A stretch of DNA of 64,000 nt from Agarivorans sp050870875. GTDB taxonomy: Bacteria > Pseudomonadota > Gammaproteobacteria > Enterobacterales > Celerinatantimonadaceae. The stretch spans positions 4,712,001-4,776,000 of the forward strand of contig NZ_CP194041.2 in the NCBI RefSeq assembly GCF_050870875.2, given 5' to 3'. Below, one piece after another: positions 1 through 8,919 of the stretch; within the stretch, counting starts at the first letter, position 1, and every line of letters starts with the position of its first letter. The position numbers and the translations under genes were made by a program. The notes beneath the pieces were generated by a model. It was not told the origin of the DNA and searched no databases. It worked only from the letters and a program-made list of their open reading frames with translations.

Positions 1-1
1 C

Positions 2-547
2 GTGCTGATCGGCGTCTCTGGCGCCCCGGGAGTATTCAATCAAGCGATCATAGAAACCATGCATCGGCACTGTGAAAAACCCATCGTATTACCCTTATCA
101 AACCCTACCAGCCGAGTTGAAGCACTTCCCGAAGACATCCTTCGTTGGACCCAAGGGCAAGCGCTAGTGGCGACCGGAAGCCCCTTTTCTCCAGTAAAAC
201 TAGGAGAGCAGAGCTACCCCATCGCCCAATGTAACAATAGTTACATTTTCCCCGGCATTGGCCTTGGCGTCTTAGCGAGTCAAGCGACTCGAGTCAGTGA
301 TGAGATGTTAATTGCCAGCAGCCGAGCCTTAGCCGAATGCTCACCGTTGGCCAATGACGGCGAGGGAGCTTTGCTGCCTCCCCTCGAAGAAATTCGCATC
401 GTTAGCAAACACATCGCTTATGCGGTCGCCAAAACGGCCATGCAACAGGGTTTAGCAATCCCCATCTCTGATGAAGTATTAAGTCAGACGATTGAAACCA
501 GCTTTTGGCGCCCAGAATACCGTCACTACAAGCGCACTTCGTTCTAG
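2..547 (+). CDS. maeA: NAD-dependent malic enzyme, C-terminal part (cut by window edge)
   Basis: Malic enzyme decarboxylates malate to pyruvate in the cytoplasm. Only the last 181 residues are present; the gene enters from the left, so the GTG at position 2 is an internal valine and not a start. Visible family motifs are the SNPT segment near residues 33-36, which lies in the NAD-binding domain, the ATGSPF segment near 57-62 and the NNSYIFPGIGLG segment near 79-90. The C-terminal helices that follow fit the bacterial NAD-linked (MaeA/SfcA) enzymes better than the phosphotransacetylase-fused MaeB type, because the protein ends without an extra domain. It converges with the TRAP operon, and its product pyruvate is a plausible ligand class for that transporter; this functional link is inference. 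Confidence 0.9.
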   Translation: MLIGVSGAPGVFNQAIIETMHRHCEKPIVLPLSNPTSRVEALPEDILRWTQGQALVATGSPFSPVKLGEQSYPIAQCNNSYIFPGIGLGVLASQATRVSDEMLIASSRALAECSPLANDGEGALLPPLEEIRIVSKHIAYAVAKTAMQQGLAIPISDEVLSQTIETSFWRPEYRHYKRTSF

Positions 548-555
548 GCTTTGCA

Positions 556-588
556 AGCACTCAACAGTCTCTAAAGCTGTTGAGTGCT
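556..588. terminator. 12-bp perfect hairpin after malic enzyme
   Basis: Arms 556-567 and 577-588 are exact reverse complements with a 9-base loop. There is no strong T-run on either side, so it may be a weak bidirectional terminator or RNA 3'-end stabiliser between the convergent malic enzyme and TRAP genes. Confidence 0.45.
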
Positions 589-725
589 CGCACTTGGTTT
601 GAGTTAAACTAAATCTTCCTGAGCCTTTCGGATGATTGATTCAGCATGTTTCAAGGATTGTTATCACTTTATTCCCAATAAAATACCACCAAAGATTAAT
701 CGCCACCCAATCATCTCAAACTCAG

Positions 726-2018
726 CTAAACCGAAAAACCATAAAACTCGGGGAATATAAGTAGCGATACCAACACTAAAATTTGTAGCGCGATAAACGG
801 AATAACACCTTTGTAAATATCGGTGGTTTTAATCGCTGGGGGAGCCACACCTTTTAAATAAAACAAGCTAAAACCAAAGGGCGGGGTAAGAAAAGAAGTT
901 TGTAAGTTCATGGCGATCAAAATCGCAAACCAAGTTAAGTTAATCCCCATCAGGTCGGCAACCGGATATAACATCGGCACCACGATAAACGATATTTCTA
1001 CAAAATCGATAAAGAAACCCAGCACCAATATGACTAACATCGTTAAGATCAAGAATCCCCATTTATCTCCAGGAAGGCTGGTCATCACTTGCTCAATGAC
1101 CTCTTCGCCACCAGTGTAGGAAAACACCATCGAGAAAGCCGTCGCACCAATGAAAATAGCGAACACCATCGCAGTAACGTTAACCGTTTCCAAGGCCGAC
1201 TGATAAATAATTTTCCAAGAGAACTGACGATATAACAAAGACAACAAAACAGCGCCAACACCACCAATCGCCGAAGATTCAGTGGGCGTAGCAATGCCAT
1301 AGAAGATAGAGCCCAATACCGCAATCATTAAGCTTAAGGGGGGAGCTATCGCCTTAAAGGCCTTCCAACAAGGCTTGAGACCATGCCCAGCAACTTGATC
1401 TTTAGGTAAAGCGGGGGCCATTTCAGGCTTGAGAAAGGCAATCAGCAACACATATAAAATGAATGCCCCAACGAGCACCCCTCCCGGCATTAATGCGGCC
1501 TTGAATAGGTCGCCAACCGGAACTCCCATCACATCCCCTAGAATAATCAAAATAATCGACGGCGGAATAATTTGACCAAGGGTGCCCGAGGCACAGATCA
1601 CGCCAGTAGCAAGCCCCTTGTTATATTTATATTTCAGCATCACCGGCAAGGAAATAACCCCCATCGCCACCACCGAAGCGCCCACCACGCCTGTTGATGC
1701 AGCCAACAACGCGCCAACTAGAATGGTGGAGACCGCTAAACCACCGCGTACGCCTCCAAATAGCTGGCCCATCGCTTCCAATAGCTGTTCAGCAAGACGT
1801 GTTTTTTGCAACACGATCCCCATAAAGATGAACAACGGTACCGCCATTAATACTGAGTTTTGCATGATGCTCATGATACGAAAGGGCATAAATGCAAATA
1901 GCTCGAAGCCTTCGGAAAGAACCCCAAATACCAGCGCCACGCCGCCAAAAACAAAGGCCACCGGAAAACCAGTTAATAGCATGCATAAGGCTACGAAAAA
2001 CATGACAATCCCAATCAT
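726..2018 (-). CDS. dctM: TRAP transporter large membrane subunit (DctM family)
   Basis: This is the large permease subunit of a tripartite ATP-independent periplasmic transporter, which moves its substrate across the inner membrane using a sodium or proton gradient. The 430-residue protein is almost entirely hydrophobic, consistent with about 12 membrane segments, and shows DctM features such as GGVRGGLAVSTILVGALLAASTG near residues 88-110 and the repeated proline/glycine-rich IIPPS and LTPPFG turns. It is the last gene of a dctP-dctQ-dctM operon on this strand, 26 bases after dctQ, with a clear AAGGA ribosome site before the ATG. Family assignment is secure. The substrate is inferred from the binding protein upstream. 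Confidence 0.95.
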   Translation of the reverse strand: MIGIVMFFVALCMLLTGFPVAFVFGGVALVFGVLSEGFELFAFMPFRIMSIMQNSVLMAVPLFIFMGIVLQKTRLAEQLLEAMGQLFGGVRGGLAVSTILVGALLAASTGVVGASVVAMGVISLPVMLKYKYNKGLATGVICASGTLGQIIPPSIILIILGDVMGVPVGDLFKAALMPGGVLVGAFILYVLLIAFLKPEMAPALPKDQVAGHGLKPCWKAFKAIAPPLSLMIAVLGSIFYGIATPTESSAIGGVGAVLLSLLYRQFSWKIIYQSALETVNVTAMVFAIFIGATAFSMVFSYTGGEEVIEQVMTSLPGDKWGFLILTMLVILVLGFFIDFVEISFIVVPMLYPVADLMGINLTWFAILIAMNLQTSFLTPPFGFSLFYLKGVAPPAIKTTDIYKGVIPFIALQILVLVSLLIFPEFYGFSV

Positions 2019-2044
2019 GAAAACTTCCTTTTAGCGACGACGAG

Positions 2045-2545
2045 TTAGTGCTGATTTCGCAGCTGAATTAAATTCTTGAGTAACATGCCTAGGCCGCTTA
2101 ACGCGACACATAGCGCTGAAATAGGGATCATCGCTTTAATTAGCCAGCGATAAGCCAAGCCACCTGGGTCACCACTAATTTCACCAAGATGATAAGACTC
2201 CAAGGCGAAGTCATATCCGTACCAAGCCATCAACCCACAGAATGGTAACAGCGATAGCAGCACCCCCAAGCTGTCTATCCAAGCCTTTTTACGACGAGAT
2301 AACTTGTCATAGATAATGTCCACTCGCACGTGTCCTTCGGCCTGTAAGGTCGAGGCAATTCCCAATAAAAACATCGCCGAGAATAAGTGCCATTCCAGCT
2401 CCTGCATACCAATTGAACTGGAGCGAAAAAAGTAACGCATCACCACGTCATAAAAGATATTTACCAGCATCAACAGCATCAATACCGCAGTGAGAGACGC
2501 AATTCCTTTAGAAAAGCCATCAATAGCTCGTTGCCAACGCAACAT
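2045..2545 (-). CDS. dctQ: TRAP transporter small membrane subunit (DctQ family)
   Basis: This is the small permease subunit that pairs with DctM. The 166-residue protein has four predicted membrane helices, and the arginine/tyrosine-rich segment after helix 1 (near residues 34-40) and the WHLFSAMFLLGIASTL segment near 52-67 are typical of DctQ. It starts at an ATG preceded by a strong GGGGAGG ribosome site. It lies between dctP and dctM in the usual TRAP order. Identity at family level is firm; the sequence itself says nothing about substrate. Confidence 0.92.
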   Translation of the reverse strand: MLRWQRAIDGFSKGIASLTAVLMLLMLVNIFYDVVMRYFFRSSSIGMQELEWHLFSAMFLLGIASTLQAEGHVRVDIIYDKLSRRKKAWIDSLGVLLSLLPFCGLMAWYGYDFALESYHLGEISGDPGGLAYRWLIKAMIPISALCVALSGLGMLLKNLIQLRNQH

Positions 2546-2611
2546 CTTTCACCTCCCCTTTAATTTGTCGATGGAGGCGCTAGCCGCCACTGCCGCCAGC
2601 GCCTTAAGCCA

Positions 2612-3685
2612 CTACAAATCTTGGGTACTATTTAAGTAACCTTGCTCAGAAATGGCAGTATAAGCTCGTATTTGCTGCATAAATTGCTGTTGCGATTGAA
2701 TTATCTTAGCGGCCATCGGGTCGCTCGCAGCCTTCTCTTGGAGCAATGCATCATTGGCTTCCTTCAAGGCTTTAATCACCGTCACTGGGAAGGTCTTCAC
2801 TTGAATATTTGGATACTCCTGCAACATGGTTTGCCAGTTCTTGGCACTTTCAGCATAGGAGTGAATAAACATGTCGTAAGCCGCCTTACGCATCGCGACC
2901 ACAAGGATCGCTTGCAAATCTTTCGGTAGACTTTCAAGCTTTTTCTTATTCGCGATAAACATTAACTCAGTGGCTGGTTCATGCCATCCCATGTAGTAGT
3001 AGGGCGCGATTTTATGAAAGCCCATTCGCAGATCCAATGATGGCCCCACCCACTCCAGCGCATCGATAGTATTCCGCTCTAAGGCGGTATATAACTCACC
3101 GGGCGGAATATTCACTGGTGTTGCGCCAAGCTTAGCCAATACTTCACCTGCAAATCCGGGAATACGCATTTTAAGATTCTTTAAATCGTCTACCGAGTTA
3201 ATTTCTTTGCGGAACCATCCCCCCATCTGTACTCCAGTATTCCCGCCAGGAAAGGGCAGCAAGTTATGCTCAGCGTAAACCTGATCCATCAAGGCTTGAC
3301 CGCCACCATATTGCAACCAGGCATGTTGCTCAGGGGCATTCATACCAAAGGGCATCGTAGTGAAGTAGAGAGTATTCGGGACCTTACCTTTATAGTAATA
3401 AGAGGCGGAATGACCTAAATCGTATTGACCACTTTTCACCAAATCAAACACGCCAAACGGCGCTTTGTGTTTGTTGGCGGAGTCGACCCGAATTTTTAAA
3501 CGCCCATTGGACATCTCGTCGGCCATTTTCACCATGTTTTTCACTGCGTCACCAAATACCGGAAAATTGGGCCCCCAGCTTTCGGCGAGTTTCAATTTAT
3601 AAACTTTCTCTGCGGCCAAAGCCGTGGAACTAAAGGCAATAATGACCGAAGCCAATAATGTTTTACTGCAGAGGGACTTAAGCAT
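2612..3685 (-). CDS. dctP: TRAP transporter periplasmic binding protein, 2-oxo-acid (TakP) type
   Basis: This is the periplasmic solute receptor of the TRAP system. An N-terminal signal peptide ends near the AAEKVY cleavage region. The mature part closely resembles the TakP branch: ESWGPNFPVFGDAV, PFGMNAPEQHAWLQYGGG, GNTGVQMGGWFRKEINS, the arginine in KMRIPGFAGE that binds the carboxylate, LEWVGP and the GWHEPATE segment. TakP of Rhodobacter binds pyruvate and other 2-oxo acids, and a related protein binds lactate with calcium, so a short 2-oxo or hydroxy acid is the likely ligand; this is inferred from memory of the family. An upstream in-frame GTG at 3694 exists, but the ATG at 3685 has the better-spaced AAGG. 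It is the first gene of the operon and divergent from the sensor kinase. Confidence 0.9.
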   Translation of the reverse strand: MLKSLCSKTLLASVIIAFSSTALAAEKVYKLKLAESWGPNFPVFGDAVKNMVKMADEMSNGRLKIRVDSANKHKAPFGVFDLVKSGQYDLGHSASYYYKGKVPNTLYFTTMPFGMNAPEQHAWLQYGGGQALMDQVYAEHNLLPFPGGNTGVQMGGWFRKEINSVDDLKNLKMRIPGFAGEVLAKLGATPVNIPPGELYTALERNTIDALEWVGPSLDLRMGFHKIAPYYYMGWHEPATELMFIANKKKLESLPKDLQAILVVAMRKAAYDMFIHSYAESAKNWQTMLQEYPNIQVKTFPVTVIKALKEANDALLQEKAASDPMAAKIIQSQQQFMQQIRAYTAISEQGYLNSTQDL

Positions 3686-3694
3686 GTGATTCAC

Positions 3695-3928
3695 CCTTTC
3701 CTTATCATCCGTTGATTATTTTAGGTATGACCAGTATTCGCTGCTCACGAATTGAGCACCAACAATGTTATCACATTGTTAACAGGGCGCTATCCGCTAA
3801 ACTACGGTTTTCGATTACGTAAGATCACGTAGCCTTATACTTTGGTATAAGTTCGTACGATTTCACTATTTTAGCTCAGGCAACAGATTTAACATTAAAT
3901 TAACAAGAAATAATGAGACGCTTCGGTC
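3695..3928. promoter_or_regulatory. Divergent control region with stacked inverted repeats
   Basis: The 234-base gap between dctP and the kinase gene carries three separate dyads: 3742-3758 (6-bp arms, 5-base spacer), 3761-3780 (AACAATGT-TATC-ACATTGTT, perfect 8-bp arms) and 3835-3850 (TTATAC-TTTG-GTATAA). A looser TACGT/ACGTA pair lies at 3816-3831. The 3761-3780 dyad sits about 75 bases upstream of dctP. These are candidate sites for the LuxR-type regulator encoded alongside; that link is inference. Confidence 0.55.
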
Positions 3929-5359
3929 ATGTGGTCGCTTAAAATTAAAATTATTCTACTGTCGGTGGTTCCCCTGATTTGCGTTACAGCCTTAATTGCT
4001 AGCTTGGTCTTTAAGCAATCATCAACGCTGGCAAAGCAACAGCTTAAGCTGATCAAAACCAATATCATGCACAGCAAAACCCTGGAACTGCAAAATCATA
4101 TCGCGCAAGCCTTTGCGAGCATTCGCAATATTTATGAGCCAGCGTCTGCCAACGATCAATACGCGAAACAGCAAGTTCGAGACATCCTCACTCGACTACG
4201 CTTTAGTGAAGATGGTTATTTTTTTGCGTACACCTTAGATGGACTAAATTTAGTACACCCGATATTGCCCGAATTAGTCGGAGAAAACCTTTGGAATTAC
4301 CAAGATGCGGAAGGCACCATGTTAATTCAGGATCTGATTACTCAGGCGAAAGCTGGCGGCGGTTTCAGCCATTACTTATGGGAAAAACCCAGTACCGGAA
4401 AACGGGTGAAAAAGCTGGCTTATGTGGTCCTGCTCGACAAGTGGCAATGGATGCTAGGCACTGGCGTCTATCTCGATGATGTGGATGCAGAACTGGCTCG
4501 AATCAAGCTGCAAACCGAGCAAAATATTGATCATAATTTTATATGGCTATTCATCGTCACCAGCATTTCAGGCATTGTGATCGCTTTACTAGGCACCTCT
4601 CTCAACATTTCCGAACACAAGCTGGCCGATAAAAAACTGAAAGCGCTCACCCAACGAATCATCGACTCCCAGGAACAAGAGCGACAGCGCGTGAGTCGTG
4701 AATTACATGACGGTATTAATCAACTGCTTGTCTCTATTAAGTATCGCCTAGAAAGCGCAACCGAATGCAGCAACACCCCAACAACCATCAGCGTTAGCTT
4801 GCACCAAGGACTCCACACCATTAATCAAGCAATCGGTGAAATAAGACGTATTTCCAAAGATCTACACCCAAGTGTATTAGATGATCTTGGCCTCGGCGCG
4901 GCTTTAACCAGTCTCTGCCAAGAATTTGAACAACGCACCGCTATCGACGTATTTTTCGAATGCGACATCAATGCCATTCACATACCAGCAATGGTCCAAA
5001 CCACCTTATATCGGATCACTCAGGAAGCTCTACAAAATATAGAAAAACATGCTGCTGCTGATACTGTCGATATTCTATTAACGCATCGTAAACAACAACT
5101 CCAGATGTCCATTCGCGACAATGGTTGTGGTTTTGAAATCGAAAACAAATCAACTCAAGCAAACTTCAAACAATTTAATCGAGGCCCCGAGTTCGCCAGT
5201 AGCGGCTTGGGTTTACGCAATATATTCGAACGAATTTCCCACATCGATGGCCAAGTGAGTATCCATAGCCAACTTGCGAAAGGGACTCAAATTACCATCA
5301 AACTCCCGCTACAAAAGTGCTCAACATTCAGCCAAATACCCTTGGAGCAAATTACATGA
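3929..5359 (+). CDS. Sensor histidine kinase with Cache domain (NarL/LuxR-partner type)
   Basis: This is a membrane sensor that probably phosphorylates the response regulator encoded immediately downstream. Transmembrane segments lie near residues 8-28 and 204-224. Between them is a single-Cache sensor (about 40-190) with the FSEDGYFFAY and LGTGVYLDDVDAEL segments typical of sCache_2 domains, which often bind small carboxylates. A HisKA_3 dimerisation domain follows, with the phospho-acceptor histidine in SRELHDG (His260), then a HATPase domain with N-box EALQNIEKHA, DNGCGFE and GLGLRN. It is divergent from the TRAP operon and overlaps the regulator gene, so it most likely senses the TRAP substrate or a related acid; this is inference. 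The start has only a weak ribosome site, so a slightly different start is possible. Confidence 0.9.
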   Translation: MWSLKIKIILLSVVPLICVTALIASLVFKQSSTLAKQQLKLIKTNIMHSKTLELQNHIAQAFASIRNIYEPASANDQYAKQQVRDILTRLRFSEDGYFFAYTLDGLNLVHPILPELVGENLWNYQDAEGTMLIQDLITQAKAGGGFSHYLWEKPSTGKRVKKLAYVVLLDKWQWMLGTGVYLDDVDAELARIKLQTEQNIDHNFIWLFIVTSISGIVIALLGTSLNISEHKLADKKLKALTQRIIDSQEQERQRVSRELHDGINQLLVSIKYRLESATECSNTPTTISVSLHQGLHTINQAIGEIRRISKDLHPSVLDDLGLGAALTSLCQEFEQRTAIDVFFECDINAIHIPAMVQTTLYRITQEALQNIEKHAAADTVDILLTHRKQQLQMSIRDNGCGFEIENKSTQANFKQFNRGPEFASSGLGLRNIFERISHIDGQVSIHSQLAKGTQITIKLPLQKCSTFSQIPLEQIT

Positions 5360-5979
5360 CCTCAGTTTTACTCGTCGACGATCATCCCTTAGTACAAGAT
5401 GGTTTGAAGATGCGATTAGAAACCACGGAAGAATTTAAAGTCGTAGGCACCGCTGCAGATGGGCAACAAGCCTTAGATTTAGTCATCCGCTTAAAACCCC
5501 AAATTGTGCTCACTGATATTAATATGCCCAAGCTCAATGGGATTCAGCTGCTAGAATTACTAGCAGTACAATCCCCCGAGACGAAGGTAATTATGTTAAG
5601 CATGCACAACAACAAAGCATACGTGCAAAATGCAATGCGTCATGGTGCCAAAGGCTACCTTTTAAAAGACATTACCTCTTGCGAGCTGGTCAACGCCTTA
5701 CAAGCCGTAGCCAATGGCGGATGTTATATCAGTGCAGGGGTCTCTAACCAACTGTTCGAATCAGGCAAAACCAGCGCGGCCCTCAGTAAACGAGAGCAAC
5801 AGGTATTGCAACTACTCGCTTCTGGCTGTAGTAACAAAAAAATTGCAGATAAATTATCGATTAGTATCCGTACCGTAGAAACCCATACCTTAAAGATCAG
5901 ACGTAAACTGAAACTCGATAGTAGTGCGGCAATGATTAAATATGCGATAGATAACTATGGTTCTGGCATCGAATGTTGA
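5356..5979 (+). CDS. Response regulator, REC + LuxR helix-turn-helix
   Basis: This DNA-binding regulator is the partner of the upstream kinase. The receiver domain (about 1-120) has the acidic pair Asp8-Asp9 and the phospho-acceptor Asp54 in LTDINMPK, with the switch lysine in YLLKD. The LuxR/FixJ-type helix-turn-helix lies near residues 140-200 (LSKREQQVLQLLASG and the IADKLSISIRTVETH recognition region). The ATG at 5356 overlaps the kinase stop in an ATGA arrangement and has GGAG upstream; an upstream in-frame start at 5317 would add 13 residues with no family support. The likely target is the divergent TRAP operon, inferred from position. Confidence 0.92.
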   Translation: MTSVLLVDDHPLVQDGLKMRLETTEEFKVVGTAADGQQALDLVIRLKPQIVLTDINMPKLNGIQLLELLAVQSPETKVIMLSMHNNKAYVQNAMRHGAKGYLLKDITSCELVNALQAVANGGCYISAGVSNQLFESGKTSAALSKREQQVLQLLASGCSNKKIADKLSISIRTVETHTLKIRRKLKLDSSAAMIKYAIDNYGSGIEC

Positions 5980-6033
5980 TTAAGATGTTTTATTCAACAA
6001 TAACGAATCACTACTCGCAACTAGAGGCTGAAT

Positions 6034-6207
6034 TTGAAGCGTTCTGACCTGAGTAAATCGAACAAACCGAGTAAACAAAAACGCCCGAAAACCCAAGTTC
6101 GCTTGGTGAGTGGCTCAATGCAAACAAATGCCAATCAGCACGAAGGTGATTTTATTGCGGCCTTCGAATATGCCCTAGAACTCTTAGAAAAACCTAAAAA
6201 TAATTAG
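6034..6207 (+). CDS. Small protein of unknown function, TTG start
   Basis: This is an unrecognised 57-residue open frame. The TTG at 6034 is preceded by AGAGG at a 6-base spacing, and an in-frame TAG closes the frame just upstream. The N-terminal half is very basic (many Lys, Arg and Ser), while the C-terminal part (about 35-53, EGDFIAAFEYALELLEK) looks like an amphipathic helix. No signal peptide or membrane segment is visible. Composition resembles small nucleic-acid- or protein-binding adaptors, but no function can be assigned. It sits alone between the response regulator and the convergent DUF342 gene. Confidence 0.5.
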   Translation: MKRSDLSKSNKPSKQKRPKTQVRLVSGSMQTNANQHEGDFIAAFEYALELLEKPKNN

Positions 6208-6322
6208 TCGGTTATAACAGTGCTGTTCGACGCATTTTTACCAGAAACATGGCTTAAACTAACAGCTTGTGTCACTGGTCGATTCACACCACACTCGACA
6301 CCTTAGTCATTCAACCTCGGTC

Positions 6323-7999
6323 TTACTTTTTACCCACTAGAGGCGTGAAGCTGATTTTACCCTCTTCATATTTGGTTTCGGTGGGGCCGTACTCCCGATT
6401 AGTAAATAATTTCTGACCCACAATATCTAAACGAACATTAGGGTGTAACTCTCGGCGCACCGTCAGCTTCGCCTTAGCAAAAAATTCTTGCTCTAATTGC
6501 TGGTTATAATCGAGGGCAAAGTCAATTTGTACCAACTCCTGACGAGTATGATGTAAGGTTGCCGCAAGTTTATCGGCAGTATCGGGCTCCCGTTCTTCTT
6601 TTTTTACAGAACTCAACTTCATCTGGGCATCAAGCACCTTACCCAGCTTTTGGTGGAGAGTTTGCTTCACATTATTTAAGCTTCGACGCTCTTCTTGGAT
6701 TTCATCAAAATCACCAGAGATAGTCAGCTGCGTTGCAGTGCCCGCAGTGGCGCCAAGTACTACAGTCGATATTTCATCACCAGCCTCGACAGAGCCACCA
6801 ATTAAGGTTCCTCGCAAACCACCCGCATCACTCACCGTCACCTTTCCCTTACTCTCTATTTTACTATGCAGTAACTGGCTGGTCACGGTCACATCTTTTT
6901 CCGCTTGGACATGAGAGTACTGTATAAAAGTGGCATGCACTTCGCCTTGGGCTTGAATCGAACAGGAGTAGTTTTCGTCCCCTTCCTTGAGTCGGTGGCC
7001 TATCACCCCTTTACCAACCACTACATCACCACCCGCAACAATATTCGCCGATTCGACAAAACCATTAATATGTACATCGCCAGTCGCGGACACCTTCATA
7101 CCTTCGGCAACGTTACCCGTGATTAATATGCTACCGCTAAAATCGACATGGCCATAGCTGACATCCACTTCTTTAATCGACAACACATCGTCAACTTTCA
7201 TGCCATTTTCGATTTCCAAAGGCAGGCCGGTACAGGTCGCCAGTAACAGGTTTTGATCATCATTTGCTATACGCGAACCCTCGCCCACGGTAAAAGGAAT
7301 CTCTCGGCCTTGCTTAAAAGGTAAGGAATCGCCACAAACACTCATCCCCTGACGACCGACAGTGAAGGGATGGCGGCGCATCAAGGGCTTATCTGGCTCA
7401 ACCGTTTCGAGGCTACCAAGGTCACGCATATCAACCCTACCATCACTGGTTTCCTGAGGTTGTAACAAACGTTCTTTAGGAGTGGCAACTAAGCGCTCGA
7501 AACGACTATCTTGACCATCAACCGCTGCACGACCTAAGGCCACAACCTTCTCCAATTTCATCCCCGGATCGGCAGTTCTAGCGGCGTTAAGCAATGCTAA
7601 AGCGCGTTGTTTTTGTAGACCGAAGCTCACCCCCGCTTCTTGCATAGCATTTACCAGATCCCCCTGAGAGATTGGCCTACCGCCATAGGCGGCGGTAATA
7701 GTGGCTCGAGCCACCATCTTATCCTCTGAAATTCGAATACTAATCTCAGCATTGCGAATACTGGCAATTTTTATAAAAGTATCGCCCCACTTCTTAATCA
7801 GTTCAGGAGACTCCCTCAACTCGGCAAACTTAGCAACAGCGTCTTGAATCGCCTCCTCATCAAATAAGTAGTGGCTATATTCAGAACGATGCAACAGTGC
7901 TTGAACATCGGTGACGCTAACATGGCTGTCTTGCGGTGTGATTTCGATTAACGCAGCCAACTTATCTTGCGATAAACGTAAACAACTCAATTCCAGCAT
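6323..7999 (-). CDS. FapA/DUF342 family polymer-like beta-helix protein
   Basis: This is a 558-residue cytoplasmic protein of the DUF342 (flagellar assembly protein A) family. The N-terminal part (about 1-240) holds the family's conserved AYGGRPISQGDLVNAM and PFTVGRQGM segments. The middle (about 250-440) is a run of short repeats with glycine and valine spacing (for example SGSILITGNV, ATGDVHINGFV, AGGDVVVGKGVIG) typical of a right-handed beta-helix, and the C-terminal 120 residues form a likely coiled coil and end domain. Members occur in many motile gammaproteobacteria but the biochemical role is poorly defined. A GGGGG ribosome site precedes the ATG. It is a single gene. Confidence 0.85.
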   Translation of the reverse strand: MLELSCLRLSQDKLAALIEITPQDSHVSVTDVQALLHRSEYSHYLFDEEAIQDAVAKFAELRESPELIKKWGDTFIKIASIRNAEISIRISEDKMVARATITAAYGGRPISQGDLVNAMQEAGVSFGLQKQRALALLNAARTADPGMKLEKVVALGRAAVDGQDSRFERLVATPKERLLQPQETSDGRVDMRDLGSLETVEPDKPLMRRHPFTVGRQGMSVCGDSLPFKQGREIPFTVGEGSRIANDDQNLLLATCTGLPLEIENGMKVDDVLSIKEVDVSYGHVDFSGSILITGNVAEGMKVSATGDVHINGFVESANIVAGGDVVVGKGVIGHRLKEGDENYSCSIQAQGEVHATFIQYSHVQAEKDVTVTSQLLHSKIESKGKVTVSDAGGLRGTLIGGSVEAGDEISTVVLGATAGTATQLTISGDFDEIQEERRSLNNVKQTLHQKLGKVLDAQMKLSSVKKEEREPDTADKLAATLHHTRQELVQIDFALDYNQQLEQEFFAKAKLTVRRELHPNVRLDIVGQKLFTNREYGPTETKYEEGKISFTPLVGKK

Positions 8000-8355
8000 T
8001 TAGCCCCCTTTCTCGTTTGGCGTTCACCATAACAAAACATACTTAAGCGATATTTTTCTATTATGCCTGTTCACATCCTGTTAACCAATAGTCAAGCAAG
8101 CTCTAGTCACCAACTAATTGAACTAGATCTTCATTTAGTATGATGAATAATAAATTTATGTAACTTTACAAGATATTGATCAATAAAATCAGCAATCAAA
8201 TATAAAATTCATCGCAAAACTAAGTGCCTTAATTTTGCCACAATACCGCTATTTTTAGTTGTACTTTCAACAACACATCACTACCTTGATAAGACGATGC
8301 GGGTCTGGCTCTCAAATCGCCTCACCACAATTTATTTTGAGGAAATGAGAACATT
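8000..8355. other. Gene-free AT-rich divergent region
   Basis: These 356 bases separate the DUF342 gene from the HdeD-like gene, which point away from each other. The sequence is AT-rich, contains no open frame with a ribosome site and no strong hairpin. It must hold both promoters, but I cannot single out a convincing one. Confidence 0.5.
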
Positions 8356-8862
8356 ATGAAACTTTCCAAGCACAAGTTTAGCTATCTTCAACAAATCGCG
8401 ATTGTACATATTATCGCTGGCTTCATCACCATGCTATTGGCCTATTATGTAGGGACCTTTAGTGCCATCGTTTTAGGCTTATCGATCATTGCTTATGCCG
8501 CTGTAGGCTTATGGTTCAACCAACGACTACGCAAACAACTCGTCAAACCAATCGATCATAGTAGTTACTGGTTGTTTTTAGCCGTGGGACTATTACTAAC
8601 GCTGTTTCCTGGAATCACTTTAGGTCTAGCCGCCCTGTGTTTAGGCGGCGGTTTGATCATCTACGGTATCCAAAGTTTCAAAGGCTCACGACTAAACGCG
8701 GGGCAGCTTATTTGGGCGAAGTGCCGAGCGCTGTTTAGCATCTTACTCGGTCTCGTGATTATCTTATCGGGTGCAGCTGGACTGGCGTGGTTAATCGGCA
8801 TGTTGTTTGGATTACATATCTTCTTCTACGGCATCAACTTATGGATGCTCAGCAAAGCATAG
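8356..8862 (+). CDS. HdeD/DUF308-like inner membrane protein
   Basis: This is a 168-residue, very hydrophobic protein with about six closely spaced membrane segments arranged as helix pairs separated by short basic loops (NQRLRKQ, KGSRLNAG). The repeated pattern of glycine-rich helices ending in a WLIGMLFGLHIFFYGINLW segment resembles HdeD/DUF308 acid-resistance membrane proteins. Similarity is by pattern only, so the function is uncertain. It stands alone and converges with the subtilase gene. Confidence 0.6.
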   Translation: MKLSKHKFSYLQQIAIVHIIAGFITMLLAYYVGTFSAIVLGLSIIAYAAVGLWFNQRLRKQLVKPIDHSSYWLFLAVGLLLTLFPGITLGLAALCLGGGLIIYGIQSFKGSRLNAGQLIWAKCRALFSILLGLVIILSGAAGLAWLIGMLFGLHIFFYGINLWMLSKA

Positions 8863-8902
8863 GGTATTGGCTAAAAGCACTCTCCCACTTCAGCCAATAC
8901 CC
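8862..8902. terminator. 11-bp inverted repeat between convergent genes
   Basis: GGGTATTGGCT at 8862-8872 and its exact complement at 8892-8902 flank a 19-base loop between the HdeD-like gene and the subtilase gene. It is probably a bidirectional transcript end, although neither side has a long T-run. Confidence 0.5.
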
Positions 8903-8919
8903 GACGTCATATCTCGCGA

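Noticed and set aside
8180..8200. TTGATCAAT-containing stretch as an FNR site
   Set aside because: The spacing does not match TTGAT-N4-ATCAA; it is a short AT-rich coincidence.
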